The position numbers were made by a program, and so were the translations under genes. Below are positions 26,401 through 33,333 of a stretch of DNA of 48,048 nucleotides, piece after piece (position 1 is the stretch's first letter; the number at the start of each line of letters is the position of its first letter). Under the pieces are notes generated by a model that was given only the letters and a program-made list of their open reading frames with translations, did no database searches and was not told the origin of the DNA. This stretch comes from Betaproteobacteria bacterium (lineage in GTDB: Bacteria; Pseudomonadota; Gammaproteobacteria; Burkholderiales; Burkholderiaceae_D): the NCBI GenBank assembly GCA_025356395.1, contig JANXTA010000065.1:1-48048 (forward strand), in the 5' to 3' direction.

Positions 26401-26664
26401 CCCGCGTTCTCGGCCAAGCCCGACGGCGACGTGCTGTTCGTGCAGCACCGCGTGTGGAAGGACCGCGCCGAGGTCGCCCAACTGTTCCGCGAAGGTGCGC
26501 AGTTCTTCGTCTGCGGCGACGGCAGGCACATGGCGCCCGCGGTCCGCGAGACCTTCATCCGCATCTATCAGAAAGTGACGCAGATCGACGATGCGGGCGC
26601 CGAGGCGTGGGCCGACCGGATGGAGCACGAGCACGGGCGGTACGTGTCGGACGTGTTTTCCTGA
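23452..26664 (+). CDS. Self-sufficient cytochrome P450/NADPH-P450 reductase (CYP102-type)
   Basis: A 1070-residue single-chain monooxygenase like P450 BM3, which hydroxylates fatty acids at subterminal positions. The P450 domain (about 1-465) has the I-helix AGHETTSGLL, the ExxR motif in ETLRLWP and the haem ligand Cys412 in FGNGARACIGRPFA. The FMN domain starts at LVLYGSNTGASEMFARRIA (about 502-520). The FAD/NADPH domain includes RQYSISSSPLA, CAGTGVAPFRGFLQERA and the C-terminal YVSDVFS. All cofactor motifs look intact. CYP102 enzymes are common in Bacillus and known but less common in Betaproteobacteria. The neighbouring wax synthase and acyl-CoA ligase suggest fatty acids as substrate. The start could also be the ATG at 23470. 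Confidence 0.95.
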   Translation: MTRSNPMPDQKLVPQPPMKPFIGNAGDLDSSAPIQSMMKLAKTYGPIYKLTIFGADMYVVSSQELVNELSDEVRFQKRIHGPLKEIRAFAGDGLFTAYNSEPNWAKAHRLLMPAFGPLGVRSMFDRMVDIANQMFVKWERYGSGAVIDVADNMTRLTLDTIALCAFDYRFNSFYQNEMHPFVAAMVDALDEAGQRSRRPNMLSNVMVTKKRKYEADQVVLAKVAERLIAERRQDPKGLEKHDLLNVMLNGVDAVTGEKLSDENIRFQMVTFLIAGHETTSGLLSFATYLLLKNPAVLMKAQKIVDDVLGDELPRIEHLAQLKYIEQMLMETLRLWPTAPAFAVKPSEDTVLAGRYPLTARDTLLVLQPMLHRDPAVWGDDAEAFDPDRFSQDNAEKLPPNAWKPFGNGARACIGRPFAMQEAQLVMAMLLQRFDIVFDDPSYQLEVAETLTIKPHGLNIRAKARGHGDFSLKGAMPAATSRPMTKDSADDVILAGDAPPLLVLYGSNTGASEMFARRIAADAPRQGYAAKVASLDEHADTLAPGTPVIVVTASYEGQAPDNAKKFLAWIESRASSELSGVPFAVFGCGNRQWARTYQFVPKRVDAAFEAAGASRLRPRGEADAGGDFFGAFDEWYEGLWTDLGKALGHAVAEKPTAPTFDVEVLKAGRESALQLNELEQATIVDNRELVNLALVDPARARSKRHLQIALPLGMSYRSGDYLAVLPRNAPSNVQRALRRFGLANDTQIVIHKQSGAAASLPADYPISAFEVLSNYVELAQPATRAQVAQLAAATECPPEKVDLERLTTDEAYTAEILDKRVSVLDLVERAQSCAVTLAQFLAMLPLLRARQYSISSSPLANDSEASLTIAVVDAPSMSGQGRFLGVASTYLANLQAGDRLAVAVRPSQSGFHPPADPKTAMVMVCAGTGVAPFRGFLQERAAQKAAGREVGRSLLFFGVDHPDVDYLYRDEFASWEAQGVVEMRPAFSAKPDGDVLFVQHRVWKDRAEVAQLFREGAQFFVCGDGRHMAPAVRETFIRIYQKVTQIDDAGAEAWADRMEHEHGRYVSDVFS

Positions 26665-26671
26665 TTCGCTT

Positions 26672-26758
26672 CTCCCCCTTCAAGACGAAGGCGGGGAGGG
26701 GATGGTTTCAGGGGTCTCAATGACAGCGTGCGGAACGCGTTGACCCCATGCCCTTCCC
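26672..26758. repeat. REP-like imperfect palindromes between the P450 and fadD genes
   Basis: CTCCCCCTTC (26672-26681) pairs with GAAGGCGGGGAG (26687-26698) as a hairpin that could end the P450 transcript. A second, wider imperfect pair is GGGGAGGGGATGG (26693-26705) with CCATGCCCTTCCC (26746-26758). This G/C-block layout resembles dispersed intergenic repeats of Burkholderiales. No other copy is in the window. Confidence 0.5.
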
Positions 26759-26805
26759 AACCGCGGCAGCGTTCAAACAGTATGAGAATGAGAAGAGGAG
26801 ACCAA

Positions 26806-28518
26806 ATGACCGTCGACGCCCAGCGTCCCTGGACCGCCCACTACCCACCCGGCGTATCAGCCGACCTCGACATCACGCGCTACGGATCGCTGATTGATCT
26901 CTTCGAGGAAAGCTTCGCCAGGTATGCGGACAAGCCGGCCTACGTCTGCATGGGCAAGACGCTGACCTACGGCGAATGGGACCGACTGTCGAGCGCGCTC
27001 GCCGCGTGGCTGCAGAGCAAGGGCCTGAAGCAGGGCGATCGCGTCGCGATCATGATGCCCAACCTGCTGCAGTATCCGGTCGCCGTCGCGGCCGTGCTGC
27101 GCGCCGGGATGATCGCGGTCAACATCAATCCGCTATACACGCCGCGCGAGCTCGTGCATCAACTGAAGGACTCGGGCGCGACCGCCATCATCGTGCTCGA
27201 GAACTTCGCGACGACGCTCGAACAGGTGCTGGCGACGCCCGGTTCCACGGTCATCCGGCACATCGTCGTCGCGGCGGTCGGCGACATGCTCGGCCTCGCG
27301 CAGGGCATGCTGACCAACTACGTCGTGCGGCGTGTGAAGAAGGCCGTGCCGGTCTGGTCGCTGCCCGGTGCCACGCGCTTCCCGATCGCGCTTGCGCTCG
27401 GCAAGAAGATGCGCATGTCGCCGGTCACGGTCAACGCGGACGACGTCGCGGTGCTGCAGTACACCGGCGGCACCACCGGCGTCGCCAAGGGCGCGACGCT
27501 GCTACATCGGACCATCATCGCGACGCTGCTGGCCTCCGAGGCGTGGACCATGCCGGGCCTGCAGCGCAGGCAGATCGAAGGCCAGATCACGCTCGTCTGT
27601 GCGCTACCGCTTTATCACGTGTTCGCGTTCATCACCTGCGCGTTGCTGGGCATGCGGCTGGGCGGCCTCAACATCCTGATCCCGAACCCGCGCGACATGG
27701 AGGCGTTCATCGGCGCCCTCGCGAAACATCGCTTCCATGTCTTTCCCGGCGTCAACACGCTGTTCGCGGGGATGGCCGCGCAGCCGGCCTTCGCACAGCT
27801 CGACTTCTCGCAACTGGTCATCTCGACCGGCGGCGGGACGGCCGTCCAGGAGGCGGTCGCAAATAAGTGGCTGGCCATCACGGGCTGCCCGATCGCCGAA
27901 GGCTACGGGCTGTCCGAGACCTGTTCGGGTGTCACCAGCAATCGCACCGACACCGATGCGTTCACGGGCACCATCGGACTGCCGCTGCCCAACGTCGAGC
28001 TGAAGATCCTCGACGACGACGAGCAGGAAGTGCCGACCGGCGAGCGCGGCGAGATCGCGATTCGCGGACCGCAGGTCATGCGCGGCTACTGGCAAAAGGA
28101 CGAAGAGACGGCCATGGTCATGACGAAGAACGGGTTTTTCAAGACGGGCGACATCGGCATCATGGATGCGAGGGGCTACACCAAGATCGTCGACCGCAAG
28201 AAGGACATGATCCTGGTCTCCGGCTTTAACGTGTATCCGAACGAGGTCGAAGGCGTGGTCGCCAGCATGGCCGGCGTCCGCGAATGCGCCGTGATCGGCG
28301 TGCCCGACAAAAACTCGGGCGAAGCCGTGATGCTGTTCATCGTCAAGGGCGATGACGCGCTCGACGAGACGCAGGTCTCGATCTATTGCGCCGCGAACCT
28401 GACCGGCTACAAGAAGCCGCGCCACATTCGCTTCGTGGACGACCTGCCGAAGACCAACGTCGGCAAGATCCTGAGGCGGGAGCTGCGCGACGAGGTGATG
28501 AAGACCCTGAAGGCATGA
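26806..28518 (+). CDS. fadD: Long-chain fatty acid-CoA ligase
   Basis: ATP-dependent acyl-adenylating enzyme of 570 residues that makes acyl-CoA from free fatty acids. The P-loop-like motif YTGGTTGVAKGATL, the A5-like EGYGLSETCSG, the A7 motif FKTGDIGIMDARGYTKIVDR and the C-terminal KTNVGKILRRELR with the catalytic Lys are all present. The start at 26806 follows AGGAG with good spacing; the open frame begins at 26728, but those 26 residues look non-coding. Overall features match gamma/betaproteobacterial FadD. It supplies acyl-CoA to the wax synthase and to beta-oxidation. Confidence 0.92.
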   Translation: MTVDAQRPWTAHYPPGVSADLDITRYGSLIDLFEESFARYADKPAYVCMGKTLTYGEWDRLSSALAAWLQSKGLKQGDRVAIMMPNLLQYPVAVAAVLRAGMIAVNINPLYTPRELVHQLKDSGATAIIVLENFATTLEQVLATPGSTVIRHIVVAAVGDMLGLAQGMLTNYVVRRVKKAVPVWSLPGATRFPIALALGKKMRMSPVTVNADDVAVLQYTGGTTGVAKGATLLHRTIIATLLASEAWTMPGLQRRQIEGQITLVCALPLYHVFAFITCALLGMRLGGLNILIPNPRDMEAFIGALAKHRFHVFPGVNTLFAGMAAQPAFAQLDFSQLVISTGGGTAVQEAVANKWLAITGCPIAEGYGLSETCSGVTSNRTDTDAFTGTIGLPLPNVELKILDDDEQEVPTGERGEIAIRGPQVMRGYWQKDEETAMVMTKNGFFKTGDIGIMDARGYTKIVDRKKDMILVSGFNVYPNEVEGVVASMAGVRECAVIGVPDKNSGEAVMLFIVKGDDALDETQVSIYCAANLTGYKKPRHIRFVDDLPKTNVGKILRRELRDEVMKTLKA

Positions 28519-28545
28519 CCCACGGACCGACCGACACCTCGTGCC

Positions 28546-29469
28546 ATGGAGACGCTCGTGCCCGGTTCGGTGTCGACCGGCCTGCACGACGGCTCCCTGC
28601 GGAGCGCTTGCAACGGCATCGACCTGGTCCACCAGAGCTTCGGCCTGCGCACCGATCCGGCGCTGCTGCTGATCATGGGACTCGGGGCGCAGATGATCGG
28701 CTGGGACGAGTCGTTCTGCCGCCAGCTCGCCGGGTGCGGTTATCGCGTGATCCGCTTCGACAACCGGGACACCGGGCTGTCGACGCACTTCGACGGCATG
28801 TCCATCCCCAACCGCTTCGCGCTGGTCGCCGGCGCACTGCGCGGGCACCCGCTCGTGGTCCCGTACACGCTGCGCGACATGGCCGATGACGCGGTGGCGT
28901 TGCTCGACGCCCTCGACATCCGCGCGGCCCACGTCGTCGGTGCGTCGTTGGGCGCTGCCGTCGCGCAGGAGTTCGTGATCCACCACCCGCAGCGCGCGCT
29001 CGGCCTGACGTCGATCATGGGCATGACCGGCAACATGAAGGTCCTGCGGCCGCGACGCGAGGCGCTGTCCGTCCTGTTCTCGCGCACGGCGACCAGCGAG
29101 GCCGCGTACATCGCGGCGTGCCGTCATTCGTGGCGGGTGATGCGGGTCGATCGCTTTCCCGACGACGAGGCGCGCGACGTCATCCGTGCACGGCTCGCGT
29201 GGATGCGTGGCTACAATCCCGCCGGCAAGCAGCGACAGTTCGCCGCGTTCCTCGCGTCGGGTAACCGGAGTCCTGCGTTGCGCGAGGTCCGCGTGCCGAC
29301 GATGGTGATCCACGGCGCCATCGATCCGCTGGTCCCGCTGGACGCCGGTCGCGAGACCGCCGCCGTGATCCCGGTCGCGCAGTTGCGGGTCATCGACGGC
29401 ATGGGTCATGCGCTGCCGATGCCGATGTGGAACGAGATCGTCGACATCATCGCAAGGCATGCCCGCTAG
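28546..29469 (+). CDS. Alpha/beta hydrolase, copy 1 of a tandem pair
   Basis: A 307-residue serine hydrolase. An oxyanion region LLIMGLGAQMIGWDESF is followed by the nucleophile elbow VGASLG, the acid in HGAIDPLVP and His in MGHALPMP. GYRVIRFDNRDTGLST is a mark of the HDOR-like/epoxide-hydrolase-type group. No signal peptide. It lies 27 bases after fadD and is likely in the same transcript. The next gene is a paralogue with about half its positions identical in the core. The substrate is unknown; an ester or lactone linked to fatty-acid oxidation is a reasonable guess. The start codon is uncertain, with no clear ribosome binding site. It uses a TAG stop. Confidence 0.85.
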   Translation: METLVPGSVSTGLHDGSLRSACNGIDLVHQSFGLRTDPALLLIMGLGAQMIGWDESFCRQLAGCGYRVIRFDNRDTGLSTHFDGMSIPNRFALVAGALRGHPLVVPYTLRDMADDAVALLDALDIRAAHVVGASLGAAVAQEFVIHHPQRALGLTSIMGMTGNMKVLRPRREALSVLFSRTATSEAAYIAACRHSWRVMRVDRFPDDEARDVIRARLAWMRGYNPAGKQRQFAAFLASGNRSPALREVRVPTMVIHGAIDPLVPLDAGRETAAVIPVAQLRVIDGMGHALPMPMWNEIVDIIARHAR

Positions 29470-29503
29470 CGTTCCCGCCCATCACTCATCACGAAAACCT
29501 TCC

Positions 29504-30418
29504 ATGCCCGATACGCCCAACCCCGCGATGCGCTCCGACCCCACGATCGCACACGTCAACGGCATCGATCTCTGCTACCAGAGCTTCGGCGATCCGACGA
29601 AGCCCGCCATCCTGCTGATCATGGGGCTCGGCACGCAGATGCTGGGCTGGGACGAGGTCTTTTGCGCGCAGCTTGCCGATCGCGGCTTCCGCGTGATCCG
29701 CTTCGACAACCGTGACATCGGCAAGTCGACCTGGCTCGACCACGAACAGGTACCGAACGTGATGGCGCTCTTCGCGAAGGCCGCGATCGGTCTCCATCCC
29801 AAGGTGCCGTACACCCTCGCGGACATGGCCCGCGACAGTGTCGGGCTGCTCGACGTGCTCGGCATCGCCAGGGCGCATGTCGTGGGCGCGTCGATGGGCG
29901 GCATGATCGGCCAGGTGCTGGCGATCGAGTATCCCGATCGCCTGCTGACCTTCACGTCGATCATGAGCACCACCGGCAGCTCGAAGCTGCCGTCGCCCAA
30001 GCCCGAAGCCGCGGCGATGCTGACGGCGAAGCCGGTGGCGAACCTCGCCGAGTTCATCCCCTTCTACAAGAAGATGATGAAGACGCTGCGGGCCGGCGAC
30101 TTCCCCGAGGACGAAGTGCTCGACGAGCCACGCGCCCGCTTGTCATGGGAACGCGGCTACCACCCGGCGGGTAGCGCCCGCCAGCTCGCGGCGATCATCG
30201 CGTCGGGCAACCGGACCAAGGCTCTCGCGGGCATCAAGGCGCCGACACTGGTGATCCACGGCCGACCCGACCCGCTGGTCCCGGTCGAGGGCGGCATGGC
30301 TACGGCCGATGCGATCCCCGGTGCGAAGCTGTTGATCGTCGAGCGCATGGGGCATGCGCTGCCGCTGTCGACCTGGGGCGAGGTGATCGGTGCGATCGTC
30401 GATCACGCGAAGACCTGA
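29504..30418 (+). CDS. Alpha/beta hydrolase, copy 2 of a tandem pair
   Basis: A 304-residue paralogue of the upstream hydrolase: LLIMGLGTQMLGWDEVF, GFRVIRFDNRDIGKST, nucleophile Ser in VVGASMGG, HGRPDPLVP and RMGHALP. The start at 29504 (MPDTPNPAMRSDP) is preferred over the longer frame to 29408, which overlaps the previous gene. The pair probably arose by tandem duplication and then diverged around the substrate-lid region (residues about 75-110). Its stop overlaps the start of the next, frameshifted gene by one base. Confidence 0.87.
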   Translation: MPDTPNPAMRSDPTIAHVNGIDLCYQSFGDPTKPAILLIMGLGTQMLGWDEVFCAQLADRGFRVIRFDNRDIGKSTWLDHEQVPNVMALFAKAAIGLHPKVPYTLADMARDSVGLLDVLGIARAHVVGASMGGMIGQVLAIEYPDRLLTFTSIMSTTGSSKLPSPKPEAAAMLTAKPVANLAEFIPFYKKMMKTLRAGDFPEDEVLDEPRARLSWERGYHPAGSARQLAAIIASGNRTKALAGIKAPTLVIHGRPDPLVPVEGGMATADAIPGAKLLIVERMGHALPLSTWGEVIGAIVDHAKT

Positions 30419-31150
30419 TGTCCGCCGCGGCCCTCGTGGCACCGGGAACCAGCGAGCAGATCTTCGGCATGGCCGATCGAAAGCTGCTGGTGCCGTTCGT
30501 CACGGCGATCCTTCTGGTCTGGATCAAGGGCTGGATCGAAGAGCGACTGGACCGCGGCCGCAAGCAGCGCGCGCTGCTTGCGGCTGTGGGTCGTGGAACT
30601 GACGTCGACCGTCGATACCGAGGCGGCCTTTCGCGCCATCACGGCGTCCGCACAGGAGGGCAGGACGAGACTGGTGACGCTGGCGACGCCCGACCTACTG
30701 TCGAATATCTCGGGCGAACTGGCCGAGCTCGATCCGTCCAACGCGTATCTCTATTCGGACCTCGACGTCTGGGTCTCGATCGTCAGCGCGGGTCTGGCAC
30801 GTCTGGCCAGTCTCCAGGCGACGGGGATCACGGCCGCCGACGACGTCGTCGGAAAGGTCGATCGCGTGATCTTCGGTCAGGCCCGCATCACCGCGAGCGA
30901 CGCGATGTCCACGGCGAGCGCGACGATCGCGACGATCGCGGTGCTCGAGATCATTCCGGAGCGACACCGTCTCGGCTTCCACCCAGTGCACACGTTCCCT
31001 GCCTTGCGGAACGCGGTGCGGACGGCCAGGGACGCACTGGCGACGAGGACTACCTGGACGGGGGTGGCTGAGCGTCAAGCCGCGGGCACGGCATCGCGTG
31101 CAACCGGCTCGCTCATGACCTGCACGCGACCCGATGCGTGGCGCTGCTGA
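30418..31150 (+). pseudogene. Membrane-anchored hypothetical protein, probably frameshifted
   Basis: From ATG 30418 the product starts MSAAALVAPGTSEQIFGMAD and has one membrane segment (LLVPFVTAILLVWIKGW) followed by basic residues. After about residue 57 that frame turns into Arg-rich shadow sequence. The protein-like sequence continues in the next frame: VVELTSTVDTEAAFRAITAS, LYSDLDVWVSIVSAGLARLA. One extra G in the GGG at 30588-30590 would explain the switch, and removing it gives ALLAAVVVELTS. The second frame ends at 31150, 76 bases inside the convergent zinc-ribbon gene. No family recognised. It could also be two separate genes, with a TTG start at 30578. Confidence 0.55.
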
Positions 31151-31548
31151 TAGTCCTGATACGCGGGCATTGCGATGCCCGCGAGGATGCCGATGACCAG
31201 GCTGCCGAGCACCATCACCACACCCCAGATCGACCACAGCCGCTGGACGCGGTTGAAGTGCTCGACGCTATCCCAGCGCTTATTCTTCCAGGCCCATTCG
31301 CGGCCCTTGAAGCCGAGGACGATCATCATCACGAAGCCCACGTACGGCACCAGGCTGAGCATGCCGATCCACGTGCCGTTGAACGGGCCCCAGATCCAGT
31401 TGAGCAGGAACGCGCCCCACGACCAGCCCTTCACGCCGTCGGGGATCGGGACGTTGCCCGACATCGTCGTGCCTTGCGGCGCACCGCAATGCGGGCAGAC
31501 GATCGCCGTCTCGTGAAGTTCGTGGCCGCAGCCGCGACAGGGAACCAT
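31075..31548 (-). CDS. Zinc-ribbon membrane protein with pilin-like C-terminal segment
   Basis: 157 residues. A CxxC zinc ribbon at the N-terminus (CRGCGHE, CPHCGAPQ) is followed by a Trp-rich membrane region (GWSWGAFLLNWIWGPFNGTW, LVPYVGFVMMIVLGFKGREW). A final hydrophobic helix, LGSLVIGILAGIAMPAYQDY, is then followed by QQRHAS. That last stretch resembles the conserved N-terminal helix of type IV pilins (AIPAYQDY), but here it sits near the C-terminus. Orientation is opposite to its neighbours. Function unknown; similar zinc-ribbon plus DUF-type membrane proteins exist in Proteobacteria. Confidence 0.75.
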   Translation of the reverse strand: MVPCRGCGHELHETAIVCPHCGAPQGTTMSGNVPIPDGVKGWSWGAFLLNWIWGPFNGTWIGMLSLVPYVGFVMMIVLGFKGREWAWKNKRWDSVEHFNRVQRLWSIWGVVMVLGSLVIGILAGIAMPAYQDYQQRHASGRVQVMSEPVARDAVPAA

Positions 31549-31618
31549 GCATCACTCCTGTTGAATATTGTGCTTATCGACGGTCTGCAATCTATCACCG
31601 AGCCGAAAGCTGCTTCGC

Positions 31619-32059
31619 ATGAAACGACTTCTCCCCTTCCTCGCGCTGCTGATCCTTGCCGTGTCGGCGTACGCAGCGGAACCGCCCTCCGTGGTCGCGA
31701 CGAGGAACCTGCTCGCGGTCCAGCGGGACGCGTGGAACCGGGCCGACATCGATGGCTTCATGCAGGGCTACTGGCATAGCGAGGACCTGCGTTTCGCCGG
31801 CGGCGACAGCTTTCGCAGCGGCTGGCAGGAAACGATTGATCGCTACCGCAAGACTTATCCCGACGCCGCCGCGATGGGCGAGCTCGACTTCGATCTCGTC
31901 GAAGTGCGCGAGCTGTCGCCGGAAGCGGTCTTCGTCTTCGGCAAGTGGGCGTTGAAGCGTGCGCAGGATGCGCCTCACGGCCTGTTCACGCTGCTGGTCG
32001 AACGCAAGGACGGGGCGTGGGTGATCACGCGCGACCATACGTCGGCCGCCGAACATTGA
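31619..32059 (+). CDS. Secreted DUF4440/SnoaL-like protein
   Basis: A 146-residue protein with a cleavable signal peptide (MKRLLPFLALLILAVSAYA, then AEPP) and a cystatin-like fold domain: QRDAWNRADIDGFMQGYWHS, FGKWALKRAQD and GAWVITRDHTSAAEH. The DxxxW/HxxxE-type pattern matches DUF4440/SgcJ-like proteins, which often have no proven enzymatic activity. The start at 31619 is chosen for the signal peptide. The small HD hydrolase gene follows by 20 bases. Confidence 0.85.
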   Translation: MKRLLPFLALLILAVSAYAAEPPSVVATRNLLAVQRDAWNRADIDGFMQGYWHSEDLRFAGGDSFRSGWQETIDRYRKTYPDAAAMGELDFDLVEVRELSPEAVFVFGKWALKRAQDAPHGLFTLLVERKDGAWVITRDHTSAAEH

Positions 32060-32078
32060 GAAGCCAGGGATCATCGCC

Positions 32079-32669
32079 ATGCAACAAGTGATCGACTTCA
32101 TCCTCGAGCTCGACAAGCTCAAGGGCGTGACACGCAAGACGCGGCCGCTCGGGCTCGACCGTTACGAGAACTCGGCCGAGCACAGCTGGCAGATCGCGAT
32201 GCTGGCCGCGTCGCTCGTGCCTTACGCCACGACGCCGATCGACATCGATCGCGTGATCCGCATGCTGCTGGTCCACGACATCAGTGAGATCGATACCGGC
32301 GATACGATTTTCTATGTGGAGGAGGAACTGGCCGAGCGAAAGGCCGCCGAGCGGTTGGCGATGGAGCGCATCTTCGGACTGTTGCGCGAGGAGCCGGCCG
32401 CGATGTTCCTGGCGCTATGGCTCGAGTTCGAGGAGGCCGCGACAGACGAAGCCCGCTTCGCGCACGCCGCCGACCGCGCGATGCCGCTCCTGCTCAACCT
32501 GGCCAACGACGGCCAGAGCTGGCGCGAGAACGGCATCACCTACGAACGGGTGGTCAGCCGCATCGCGGCGCCGATCCGCGACGGCTGCCCGGCCCTGTGG
32601 CGGCATGTCGAGGAAAGCCTGCAACGAGCGAAAGACCGGGGACTGTTCGGCGTCGCCCGATCGTCCTAA
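32079..32669 (+). CDS. HD-domain hydrolase (YfbR/HDDC2-like)
   Basis: A 196-residue metal-dependent phosphohydrolase. The N-terminal VIDFILELDKLKGVTRKTRP and ENSAEHSWQIAMLA place it in the HD_3/HDDC2-like group, some of which are 5'-deoxynucleotidases. The HD pair is in LLVHDISEID and a later Asp is in HAADRAMPLLL. Its stop overlaps the stop of the convergent histidine phosphatase (CTAA). Nucleotide clean-up is the likely role. Confidence 0.88.
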   Translation: MQQVIDFILELDKLKGVTRKTRPLGLDRYENSAEHSWQIAMLAASLVPYATTPIDIDRVIRMLLVHDISEIDTGDTIFYVEEELAERKAAERLAMERIFGLLREEPAAMFLALWLEFEEAATDEARFAHAADRAMPLLLNLANDGQSWRENGITYERVVSRIAAPIRDGCPALWRHVEESLQRAKDRGLFGVARSS

Positions 32670-33262
32670 CGGAGCGGCCCGATCCGTCCGATCACCTTCA
32701 GGTCCCGGCCGTCGCGCTCCATCACCACCCCTTCGCCCGATGCCGGCACGATGCCCGTCAACGCGGTGATGTTGACCTGATGCGTGACGACGACGAGTGC
32801 CCCGGGGCCTGTCCAGCCCAGCATCAGCGCTCTTGCCGCCGCGGTCTGCTTCGGGTCGTTCGAAGCGTTGTCGAAGAACGAGTTGAAGATCGGCTCTTCA
32901 CGTGCAAGACCCGGGAACGCGAGGTCCGCGGTCTCGCGCGTACGACACCACTGCGACGACAGCACCCTGCCGATCCGGACGTCGTGGGCACGCACGGCCA
33001 CGCCGATGCGCGTTGCTTCCTCGCGACCCGTCCGATCGAGATTGCGCTGCGTCGAGCAGTCGCCGAGCTTGAAGTTCTGCGGATCGCCGATGCCCGGCGC
33101 CGTGGCGTGACGAAAGAGGATGACGGCGCCGCTGCGCAAAGCCTGCCAGGTGATCGGATCGTTCTCTGCCGCGCGGGCCGCGGGTGGTCCGCAGAGGCAC
33201 GCAGCAGCCAGCGCCAGCACAGAGAGCAGGCGCAGGAATCGCGTCCGTGAGTTCGTCGTCAT
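32666..33262 (-). CDS. Secreted histidine phosphatase family protein
   Basis: A 198-residue protein with a signal peptide (LLSVLALAAACLCGPPAARA) and a histidine phosphatase core. The catalytic motif reads VILFRHATAPG (RHA rather than the common RHG), with Arg in SSQWCRTRETADLAF and the second catalytic His in VVTHQVNITALTG. It is expected in the periplasm. The start at 33262 gives MTTNSRTRF; the much longer frame upstream is shadow of the transporter region. It is convergent with the HD gene, their stops overlapping. Confidence 0.87.
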   Translation of the reverse strand: MTTNSRTRFLRLLSVLALAAACLCGPPAARAAENDPITWQALRSGAVILFRHATAPGIGDPQNFKLGDCSTQRNLDRTGREEATRIGVAVRAHDVRIGRVLSSQWCRTRETADLAFPGLAREEPIFNSFFDNASNDPKQTAAARALMLGWTGPGALVVVTHQVNITALTGIVPASGEGVVMERDGRDLKVIGRIGPLR

Positions 33263-33333
33263 GCCCTTTCGATCGCGCCGATCGCGGTCGAGTTCCCTCT
33301 TCCGCTCGTGAAGACTGGAGACGAAAGCTCGGG

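Noticed and set aside
27604-29460. A 618-codon minus-strand frame opposite fadD and the first hydrolase
   Set aside because: Shadow frame; no recognisable motif and conflicts with clear plus-strand enzymes.
30600-31071. The first-frame continuation of the 30418 gene as real protein
   Set aside because: After about residue 57 it becomes Arg/Gly/Asp-rich shadow sequence, while the next frame has normal protein composition.
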